Shown piece after piece: positions 1 to 5,009 of a DNA stretch of 5,733 bases. A program made the translations under genes and the position numbers. Origin of the DNA: Bacillota bacterium (GTDB taxonomy: Bacteria > Bacillota > Dethiobacteria > DTU022 > JAAZDU01); assembly GCA_012512665.1 (NCBI GenBank), contig JAAZDU010000145.1, positions 1 to 5,733 on the forward strand. The letters run 5' to 3'. Positions within the stretch are counted from its first letter, which is position 1; each line of letters opens with the position of its first letter. The notes under the pieces are model-generated. The model had not been told where the DNA came from and made no database searches. It saw only the letters and a list, made by a program, of their open reading frames with translations.

Positions 1-2
1 AG

Positions 3-494
3 TATGTTTCCGGTGAAAGCCATTATCTTTGGGGGCGTAGATACAGGCTCGAACTTAAATATACAAAGAAAGCTAATAAAGTTGAAACAAAGGGCAATAA
101 GCTCGTTTTGACAGTAAGAGAAGCCAGTACCCAAGAGCAGCGTGAAAGGATCATGAATGAATGGTATAGGGCCGAACTAAAAGCCAAGCTGCCTGCATTA
201 ATTGAAAAGTGGGAGAAAATTATCGGGGTAGAGATAAATGATTTCGGCGTGAAAAATATGCGCACCCGGTGGGGAACCTGCAACGTTAAAGATAAACGGA
301 TCTGGATCAATTTGCAGCTTGCCAAGAAACCCGCTGCCTGTCTTGAATATATAGTTGTGCATGAACTCGTTCACCTGCTGGAAAAGAATCACACCCCAGT
401 TTTCATAGAGTATATGGACAAATTTTTACCCGGTTGGCGGGTAACCAAAGATGAACTCAATGGCTTTATCATGGATAAATATTTCGAGAAATAA
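3..494 (+). CDS. YgjP/DUF45-type (SprT-like, M48 clan) zinc metalloprotease, 5' end outside window
   Basis: The frame is already open at the window edge, so the gene starts upstream; 163 residues are visible. It opens with YVSGESHYLWGRRYRLEL, the typical N-terminal block of YgjP-like proteins (GES-H-Y-L-G-RYRL). The centre has MRTRWGTCN, and the zinc site HELVHLLEKNH lies at visible residues 120-130 (HExxH with a third His six residues on). This fits a small cytoplasmic zinc-dependent peptidase of the DUF45 family; the natural substrate of these proteins is not established. Only roughly the first 50-70 residues should be missing. Members are often encoded beside type I restriction subunit hsdR, so such a gene may lie just upstream (inference). 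All expected metal ligands are present and no lesion is seen in the visible part. A TTG at 108 in the same frame could be mistaken for the start, but family conservation extends well before it. The family call is firm. Confidence 0.93.
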   Translation, partial: YVSGESHYLWGRRYRLELKYTKKANKVETKGNKLVLTVREASTQEQRERIMNEWYRAELKAKLPALIEKWEKIIGVEINDFGVKNMRTRWGTCNVKDKRIWINLQLAKKPAACLEYIVVHELVHLLEKNHTPVFIEYMDKFLPGWRVTKDELNGFIMDKYFEK

Positions 495-759
495 TAACAT
501 TTAATACCCGGCGGCAACTGGCATGTTCTGAGATAAATAATGTTGAGTTGTACGAATATAACTTATCAATAACATTGAAAAAAATAAAATAAAATAAGGG
601 AAAGTAGATAACAACCGCATCAACTAGGACTGAAAAATCAAAATCCATTGCGCTCATTAACAACCGGTTATGCAGTGCCAAGATATTATTAGCAAAAGCC
701 AGAACATATGAATTTGAAGTTTGAAGATGATCATGTAACTTTGACGGGGGCTGGAGAAG
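495..759. other. A-rich intergenic spacer, no gene seen
   Basis: This 265-base stretch separates the metalloprotease from the DUF6361 relic. It is A+T-rich, including a run of AAATAAAATAAAATAA around 580-596, has stops in all frames and encodes no convincing peptide. I see no strong hairpin-plus-T-run after the metalloprotease and no clean promoter. The only likely signal is the weak ribosome binding site GGAG just before the ATG at 760. Confidence 0.5.
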
Positions 760-1317
760 ATGGGTCGTATTCAACTGGGCTGGATCGATTACTCTTCAGA
801 ACACCGCCATAAAGTGATGGCGGTGTTGCATGCACTGACAGCTCCGGGAGCTGTCGACGAGCTTGGCATCGGCCAGATTCGGGACGGTTTTGCAAACCTG
901 CTTTTCCCAGGCACATCCACCATCTAGACCCGGGCAAAATATTTTTTTATTGTACCTTACCTATTAATGGAGCTGGAGCAGCAGCGCCACCTGACACCAA
1001 AATCTTTCCTTCAGAAGCTGAGCGAGATGGAACTGTATCTCATTGAACCCCTGAAAAAGAGTGGGGAAAAGGGTATAATTGGCGAAACTGCAGGAAGGGG
1101 GTTGAAAAGAAAACCTTCCAGTATTTATTGGAGTGGACTGCGCACCCTGGGCATGTTTCGCTACCCTCATTTTTCTCTGGATGATTATGCCCGGGCAACA
1201 TGTGCTGTAAATCAGGAACTGGCAACTCAACGGGCCATGGGGCGGCGAACGGACGATGAGCAGGCACAGGATGCTCCTGATGTTTCTGCAACCCTGGCTT
1301 CTCTTTATACCCCATAG
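760..1317 (+). pseudogene. DUF6361 family protein, broken by an in-frame amber stop and truncated
   Basis: Translation from ATG 760 gives an opening block with GWIDYSSEHR, VDELGIGQIRDGFANLLF and PGTSTI, all typical of DUF6361. A TAG at 925-927 then replaces the residue after STI. The same frame resumes at once with TRAKYFFIVPYLL and GLKRKPSSIYWSGLRTLG, also family-typical, and ends at TAG 1315-1317. In relatives the block reads STIQTRAKYF, so CAG to TAG explains the stop. With read-through the reading frame is 185 codons; full-length members are about twice that, so the C-terminal half is missing too. A weak GGAG precedes the ATG. The function of DUF6361 is not known; it occurs beside helicases in defence-like loci, and helicase sequence follows directly here. 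A start at ATG 967 would give a shorter 116-residue frame but drop conserved sequence. Non-functional as a full protein unless the stop is suppressed. Confidence 0.82.
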
Positions 1318-1322
1318 ATGGA

Positions 1323-2678
1323 ATGAACCGCGGCTTAAACCTGCGAAAAATTCAAATGGAGATTCGTCAAAAAATTACAGAACAGCTGGAGCAGATGAAG
1401 TTTCGCATACAGCGAGGAGATCAGCGGCAGGACGAACGATGGTATTACATGGCGCCACTGCTGATAGATCAAAAACATCCAAAAATGGAGATATGGTTTC
1501 AAAACCCGGTATTGCGAAACTTAACAGAAGGTTTGGACGGGGTGGACAATTATGAGGATGATCAAGGGATTATTTCCAAGCATCTTCAACAACTGAAAAG
1601 ACTGTACGATGAACCGGAATTGTTGAACATGGGTCGAATGCCCCGGGACCTAGAAGAGGTTCTTGTTAATATGGCTATTGCCTCCCCGGCAGTGTGTGCC
1701 CTGAGAATGCTGGATGCGGGTACCCCTGGCTCAGTGGATTTGGCATTGCAGCTGGCAAAAACCATAGTGGACCGTTTTAATACTCAAGAGGCCATTGCCA
1801 TCGTGGATTTATCATATGGCAAGGCGGGTGAGGGGGTTCATTGGAAGGGTATCCTGCGGTATTGTATGGACGGAAACCTGCAAGCTGTCCTGGATGAATA
1901 TGCTCATATGTTGTTAGAAGGATACGATTTCAGTCAATGGGATCGTAAAGAGCGCAATGGCGTGCTGATTAAAGATATGATCCGGACACTGAAGACCCAT
2001 ACAGCCAGTTACAGTGTAGATACCTACCAGCATTTCAGTGATAGTATTAAGGGAACTAAAAAAATAAGCCGTAAAGAGCGCTATATGCGCATGCGTTCCA
2101 GTTATGCCGTCGGATTTTACGACACCAAAAGTGAGGGTAAAAGCGTTCAGCGGAAAGACAATATCCGTTTAAGTTTTAATTCACCTTTCCGACCTTTTGC
2201 CCTGGCCACTACCTTTATTGGACAAGAAGGGCTGGATTTTCATTACTATTGTCGTAATATTGTTCATTGGAATCTACCAGGGAACCCTATTGATTTGGAG
2301 CAGAGAGAAGGGCGTATCAACCGTTATAAATGCCATGCTATCCGACAGAACATCGCCTATAAATATGGGAAAAACCCCCAAAAATGGGGCTTAAGCAGTC
2401 CCGATCCAAATATTGACCACCGCCGCGTCCCCAACCAGATGCGTTTTTTTGAACGGCACGGGCAATCGCTGACAGTTGAAGTGGAGGGGAAGCTCGACGA
2501 ATGGCAGTGGGGAGACGTTGTCTGCTGGAGGTTTGCGGATGGAAGGCTGCATACGGGGGTGGTCAGCGATCGCGTTAATGCGGCGGGGATACCGCTTGTT
2601 ATTCATAATGCCGGGGTAGCCCGGGAAGAAGACTGCCTGCAAAAATGGGAGATCATCGGGCACTTCCGCTACCCATAA
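1323..2678 (+). CDS. Chimeric reading frame: C-terminal half of an SF2 helicase joined to the C-terminal part of a DUF1287 protein
   Basis: The frame is open for 451 residues but combines two families. Residues ~1-350 match the middle and second motor domain of a SNF2-like helicase: IRRxQRGDQRxDERW-like text near residues 36-42, ASPAVCALRML, NLQAVLDEYAHML, then motif V-like ATTFIGQEGLDFH (295-307) and motif VI QREGRINRYK (327-336). Walker A and DExx motifs are absent, so there is no ATPase core and no activity is expected. From about residue 354 the text becomes DUF1287: WGLSSPDPNIDHRRVPNQM, GDVVCWR (397-403), His410 in LHTGVVSD, VIHNAG (427-432) and a GHFRY end. DUF1287 belongs to the NlpC/P60-like fold; its expected catalytic Cys lies in the missing N-terminal part. 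The frame starts five bases after the DUF6361 stop and has no clear ribosome binding site, so it may not be translated. Best read as two gene remnants fused by deletion. Family calls are strong; expression is doubtful. Confidence 0.8.
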   Translation: MNRGLNLRKIQMEIRQKITEQLEQMKFRIQRGDQRQDERWYYMAPLLIDQKHPKMEIWFQNPVLRNLTEGLDGVDNYEDDQGIISKHLQQLKRLYDEPELLNMGRMPRDLEEVLVNMAIASPAVCALRMLDAGTPGSVDLALQLAKTIVDRFNTQEAIAIVDLSYGKAGEGVHWKGILRYCMDGNLQAVLDEYAHMLLEGYDFSQWDRKERNGVLIKDMIRTLKTHTASYSVDTYQHFSDSIKGTKKISRKERYMRMRSSYAVGFYDTKSEGKSVQRKDNIRLSFNSPFRPFALATTFIGQEGLDFHYYCRNIVHWNLPGNPIDLEQREGRINRYKCHAIRQNIAYKYGKNPQKWGLSSPDPNIDHRRVPNQMRFFERHGQSLTVEVEGKLDEWQWGDVVCWRFADGRLHTGVVSDRVNAAGIPLVIHNAGVAREEDCLQKWEIIGHFRYP

Positions 2679-2681
2679 TAG

Positions 2682-2774
2682 CTTAATAAAGAGGAACTCA
2701 AATACCTGGGTTTGCTCGGCCTTGCAGGGCTGGCAGTGGCGATCCTGGGCGTGGCTGGCATAATTCAAGTATAG
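2682..2774 (+). pseudogene. Start-less one-helix membrane peptide remnant
   Basis: Right after two stops (TAA TAG) ending the chimeric frame, the same frame stays open for 30 codons. It reads LNKEELKYLGLLGLAG followed by LAVAILGVAGIIQV and a stop: a short charged head and one clear membrane-spanning helix. There is no ATG, GTG or TTG near the front. If one A of TAATAGCTT were removed, an ATG would overlap the upstream stop (TAATG), a common arrangement of coupled genes. It may therefore be a small membrane protein formerly coupled to the DUF1287 gene. I do not recognise a family, and chance cannot be excluded for so short a stretch. Confidence 0.35.
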
Positions 2775-2784
2775 CAAAGCTGTT

Positions 2785-2801
2785 GGACAGATTGTCCTTT
2801 T
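2785..2801 (+). terminator. Weak terminator-like hairpin
   Basis: GGACA-GAT-TGTCC followed by TTTT forms a five-pair stem with a three-base loop, placed after the small membrane peptide remnant and ahead of the next gene. The stem and T-run are short, so it would be a weak terminator at best. Confidence 0.25.
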
Positions 2802-2827
2802 AAGAGTAAATTTGGAGCGATTATAAT
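2799..2827 (+). promoter_or_regulatory. Possible sigma-A promoter for the membrane protein gene
   Basis: A perfect -10 box TATAAT lies at 2822-2827, 22 bases ahead of the ATG at 2849. The matching -35 position (2799-2804, TTTAAG, 17-base spacer) fits only three of six consensus bases. The site follows a small hairpin, so it could begin a new transcript. Confidence 0.35.
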
Positions 2828-2848
2828 GATTTTGGGGGAGGATGGTAA

Positions 2849-3199
2849 ATGAGGAAGCCCAAAAGCCTGGCTGCTTTAGTCTTGGGCATAATTCTTATTG
2901 TTATCGGCATAATCATCCTTTTACTTTCTGCTTCACCGAGCAGCTTGATCCTGATACTCATCGGCGGGGCCCTTTGTTACCTGGGCTGGCAGGGGGGCAA
3001 TAAAGCTCTTATTATTTTTGGCCATGCCTGTATTGTCATTGGCTGCTTACTGGTTACATGGGGAATCTATCTGCTGCCTTATTCTGAGCCCACTTTAGCC
3101 CATATTTTAGGCCGCCCTCTCTTTTGGGGATTTTTTTCAATACTGGGCGGTGTCTGCGCAAACTACCATGGTTTTTGCCGCTGCCTCCGCCAGAAGTAG
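2849..3199 (+). CDS. Small four-helix membrane protein of unknown function
   Basis: The start is well supported: GGGGGAGG at 2834-2841 lies seven bases before the ATG, and a TATAAT box lies upstream. The 116-residue product has a basic head (MRKPK) and about four hydrophobic segments, near residues 7-27, 32-47, 53-77 and 89-106, so an inner-membrane location is expected. The tail CANYHGFCRC (103-112) holds three Cys and one His in a CxxxHxxCxC pattern, which could bind a metal or form disulphides; this is inference. I recognise no named family. The reading frame looks intact, unlike its neighbours. It is followed by a hairpin plus T-run at 3280-3314. Its partners are unclear, but it lies directly before the first remnant of the coiled-coil family and may once have been in the same operon. 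Confidence 0.8.
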   Translation: MRKPKSLAALVLGIILIVIGIIILLLSASPSSLILILIGGALCYLGWQGGNKALIIFGHACIVIGCLLVTWGIYLLPYSEPTLAHILGRPLFWGFFSILGGVCANYHGFCRCLRQK

Positions 3200-3245
3200 A
3201 GAAAACCTACGACCGCTCTCTTGACAGGTTTATCAAAGCGTATAG

Positions 3246-3428
3246 TCGCTAAGGGAACAGCGCCATAATCCCATTAATGTCGGCGAATTTACCAGCTTCG
3301 CCGATTATTTTTTTGACGGGTTGATTATGGGCTGGACGACCGGTTATGAAAAAAACCGAATGCTGCCAAAAAGAGAAGATATAGTAGGAGTTATTTTTAA
3401 AATAAAAAGGAATATGCAAATATTATGA
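3246..3428 (+). pseudogene. Remnant of a coiled-coil family gene, paralogue of the one at 3954-4559
   Basis: This open stretch follows an in-frame TAG and has no usable start. Residues encoded at 3273-3335 read INVGEFTSFADYF, then FDGLIMGW, matching INIDIGGFTTFADFFFDG and LIVDW of the longer copy downstream: I count 14 of 21 residues and 48 of 63 bases identical. After the Trp codon at 3333-3335 the similarity stops abruptly and the text becomes Lys-rich and A+T-rich, ending in a TGA that overlaps the next ATG. Only the conserved block near the family's C-terminal third survives; the long N-terminal helical part is absent. It is therefore a gene fragment, probably left after a deletion and an insertion between two tandem copies. 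No product is expected. Confidence 0.65.
3280..3314 (+). terminator. Hairpin plus T-run inside the paralogue remnant
   Basis: TCGGCGAA (3280-3287) pairs perfectly with TTCGCCGA (3297-3304) across a nine-base loop, followed by TTA and seven T (3308-3314). It has the form of a rho-independent terminator and sits about 80 bases after the membrane protein gene, so it may end that transcript. It also lies exactly in the block that codes for the FADYFFDG motif, so the resemblance may derive from coding sequence. Confidence 0.5.
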
Positions 3429-3964
3429 CGAATTATAAGAATGGAGAATCCTTCCAGTTGTGTAAAAATACCTGCGAACAATCTTTGCAGTATTCTCAAA
3501 GGATATTGTGGGGTGAAAAAGTGTTATCTAATGACATTGTTAGCTTCTTGAGGACTCATTTCCCAGCTCAAGCCGGTGAAATTGGTGTGGCGCTGGACCT
3601 GTTGATTTATTCTCTGGATGAGACTGCAGCTGCTCTAACAGATAAAGGAAATGAGCTATCCAAAAACAAAGAATATGATAAGGCGATTGAATATATACAA
3701 ATAGCAAAGAAACTGAATGAAATATCCAAAGAGTATCAGTGTTATATGGATATGTTTCAACTGGATGATGTTGCGCAGGTATCTGAAGATGAAGAGCTGG
3801 AAGTTATCGAAAAGAAATACCCTAATTATAGTGATTATGAGGTTGATCACACCGAGGCTCATACATTATATGAAAATTATACACATAAAAGACCGTACGC
3901 CTTTGAGCTAAAAGGTAAAAAAGTACGGGCAACAGAATGGAGGACAGTGCTCCTTGAAACATGA
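3425..3964 (+). CDS. A+T-rich hypothetical protein with a TPR-like helical segment, probably cut at its C-terminus
   Basis: The 179-residue product is soluble, with no signal peptide or membrane segment. Residues ~70-110 form helical, TPR-like text (KGNELSKNKEYDKAIEYIQ), followed by an acidic stretch (VSEDEELEVIEKKYPNYSDYE). The end reads HTLYENYTHKRPYAFEL and KGKKVRATEWRTVLLET. It resembles a C-terminal module I know from other bacterial proteins (KRPxxFEF...V.xWK.VLVKTCE.L), which normally continues past the point where this frame stops, so truncation is likely. The start ATG overlaps the stop of the upstream remnant and has only a weak AAAAAGG about 14 bases away. Base use is clearly richer in A+T than the following gene, and the shift occurs near 3930-3965. 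The last 11 bases overlap the next frame. I do not recognise the N-terminal family. Probably acquired DNA joined by deletion to its neighbour. Confidence 0.6.
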   Translation: MTNYKNGESFQLCKNTCEQSLQYSQRILWGEKVLSNDIVSFLRTHFPAQAGEIGVALDLLIYSLDETAAALTDKGNELSKNKEYDKAIEYIQIAKKLNEISKEYQCYMDMFQLDDVAQVSEDEELEVIEKKYPNYSDYEVDHTEAHTLYENYTHKRPYAFELKGKKVRATEWRTVLLET

Positions 3965-4559
3965 GTACCAGGAACTGCTGGCCGAGAAGGAGGCTGTCAT
4001 CCTGTCCGATGAGGGCGGCCGGGCTCGCCCCTTGCTGGAGCTATCCGTGGAGCTGGGCGAACTAAAAGCAAATCAAAAGGAACTGACAGAAGCGATTGAA
4101 GCAGGCAAACATGCCCTGAAGCTGCTGCAAAAAGTACGGGATTCCCTTAGCAGCGCGCAGGGCTGGAGTATCTGGGATATGCTTGGCGGAGGTTTAATCG
4201 CCACAGCGGTTAAACATTCACGCATTGACGATGCCCGCAAGCATGTGCATGATGCCCAGCAGGCCCTGCACCGGTTTGCATGAGAACTTAATGATGTGAA
4301 TCCACACCTGCTAACGGAGATTAACATTGACATCGGCGGATTTACCACCTTTGCCGACTTCTTTTTTGATGGGCTAATCGTGGACTGGATTGTCCAGTCG
4401 CGCATTAATGATTCCCTAAATAATGTAGACAGCGTAGTAAAGAAGGTAAAAGGCACCCTCCGAGGTTTACAGCAGGAACTTCTGATCGTACAGAATCGGC
4501 TGGCCGAAAGCTATAAAAAGAGGCAAAAAATTATTGAGGAGTACAAAAAAGAGCGCTGA
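3954..4559 (+). pseudogene. Conserved Firmicutes coiled-coil family protein, interrupted by an in-frame TGA
   Basis: The first open part (TTG 3954 to TGA 4281-4283) gives KHEYQELLAEKEAV, GRARPLLELSVELGELKANQ, a heptad-rich helix, GWSIWDMLGGGLIATAVKHS (residues 70-89) and AQQALHRFA. The same frame continues after the stop with ELNDVNPHLLTEINIDIGGF, FADFFFDGLIVDW and a long charged coiled coil ending KKRQKIIEEYKKER. Both parts belong together: in relatives I recall a G-W-G-TWD-LGGGL block, then RRF-x-x-ELADV, then FADFFFDGLFADW in one polypeptide. Thus a 201-codon gene is broken after codon 109; CGA to TGA would explain it. The TTG start has GGAGG at 3939-3943, ten bases away, but the original start may have been lost at the junction with the A+T-rich gene. 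A GTG at 4296 could be used for a separate 87-residue product but lacks a ribosome binding site. Function unknown; cytoplasmic. Confidence 0.7.
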
Positions 4560-4598
4560 TCTTTACCTGTAGGTTGGATGGAAAAGGCGCTTTAACCA

Positions 4599-4627
4599 TT
4601 GACATTGAGATGCTGCTGGTATATCAT
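4599..4627 (+). promoter_or_regulatory. Sigma-A-type promoter
   Basis: TTGACA (4599-4604) is a perfect -35 box, separated by 17 bases from TATCAT (4622-4627), five of six matches to TATAAT. Transcription would begin near 4634. It lies after the broken coiled-coil gene and ahead of the riboswitch, but a strong terminator at 4656-4694 lies between, so it may make only a short RNA, or serve the riboswitch transcript by read-through. Confidence 0.55.
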
Positions 4628-4655
4628 GTTATTATCGGAGAGAGGCCGACCGAAC

Positions 4656-4694
4656 AACGGAGGCGCTAGCTGTGATGAGTGCTTCCGTTTTTTT
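4656..4694 (+). terminator. Strong rho-independent terminator
   Basis: AACGGAGGCGCT (4656-4667) pairs over all 12 positions, with two G-U pairs, with AGTGCTTCCGTT (4678-4689). The loop has ten bases, and a T-run reaches 4694. It would end transcripts from the coiled-coil gene, or the short transcript from the promoter at 4599-4627. Confidence 0.8.
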
Positions 4695-4735
4695 GTGAGA
4701 GCGCAGGATGGAAAAATTGAATAGCTCTTTTGTGA

Positions 4736-4926
4736 TCCTGAGGGTGCATCTCAAGCTCCCAGGGTTGGACAAGGGAACTCGGGTGAAAATCCCGGACGGT
4801 ACCGCCGCTGTAAGCGCCGAAAATCAACGCTCGTTGACGAAAGTCAGCCACTGGGAAACTGGGAAGGCAGAGCTTGATTGGCAGATTACTCATCTGCTAA
4901 GGCGTAAGTCAGAAGACCTACAAAAG
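4736..4926 (+). promoter_or_regulatory. Cobalamin (B12, adenosylcobalamin-type) riboswitch aptamer
   Basis: The conserved blocks of the cobalamin aptamer occur in order: GGTGC (4743-4747), AAGGGAAC (4771-4778), GGTGAAAATCC (4782-4792), GGACGGTACCGCCGCTGTAA (4794-4813), AGCCACTGGGAAACTGGGAAGGC-like text (4846-4867, cut here by description) and the B12 box AAGTCAGAAGACCTAC (4906-4921). It binds a cobalamin cofactor in the nascent RNA and represses downstream expression when B12 is plentiful. It is followed by a clear intrinsic terminator at 4965-4995, so control is most likely by transcription termination. The regulated gene is the exported protein starting at 5271. The outer ends of the aptamer are approximate. 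Confidence 0.93.
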
Positions 4927-4964
4927 AGCATGTTGCCTTGTAGGCGACAAATCTATTTCGCAGG

Positions 4965-4995
4965 AAAACGGCTGCATATTGTTGTAGCCGTTTTT
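4965..4995 (+). terminator. Riboswitch expression-platform terminator
   Basis: AAAACGGCTGCA (4965-4976) pairs with TGTAGCCGTTTT (4983-4994), 12 pairs with one G-U, across a six-base loop and ending in a T-run. It lies 40 bases after the B12 box and is the expected OFF-state terminator of the riboswitch. Confidence 0.88.
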
Positions 4996-5009
4996 AATTG
5001 CACCGAAGA

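Noticed and set aside
925..927. TAG in DUF6361 as a pyrrolysine codon
   Set aside because: The family position is normally Gln, TAG also serves as the ordinary stop at 1315-1317 and 3197-3199, and no pyl genes are seen. A nonsense change is simpler.
1256..1555. A 99-codon + frame overlapping the DUF6361 end and helicase start
   Set aside because: It is low in family-like text and rich in Arg/Ser/Lys, typical of a shadow frame; the helicase frame explains the same bases.
2391..2777. A 128-codon minus-strand frame opposite the DUF1287 part
   Set aside because: The plus strand encodes clear DUF1287 motifs here; the minus frame has no start signal.
3313..3350. TTGACG/TTGATT boxes as a promoter for the A+T-rich gene
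   Set aside because: No -10 box of good quality lies at the right distance; the best match (TATGAA, 18 bases after TTGATT) is poor on both boxes and lies inside the paralogue remnant.
4281..4283. TGA in the coiled-coil gene as selenocysteine
   Set aside because: Relatives do not have Cys here, no redox motif surrounds it and I see no obvious SECIS-type hairpin directly after it.
4073..4456. A 127-codon frame on the minus strand opposite the coiled-coil gene
   Set aside because: Ser/Cys-rich shadow translation of a conserved plus-strand gene, without a ribosome binding site.
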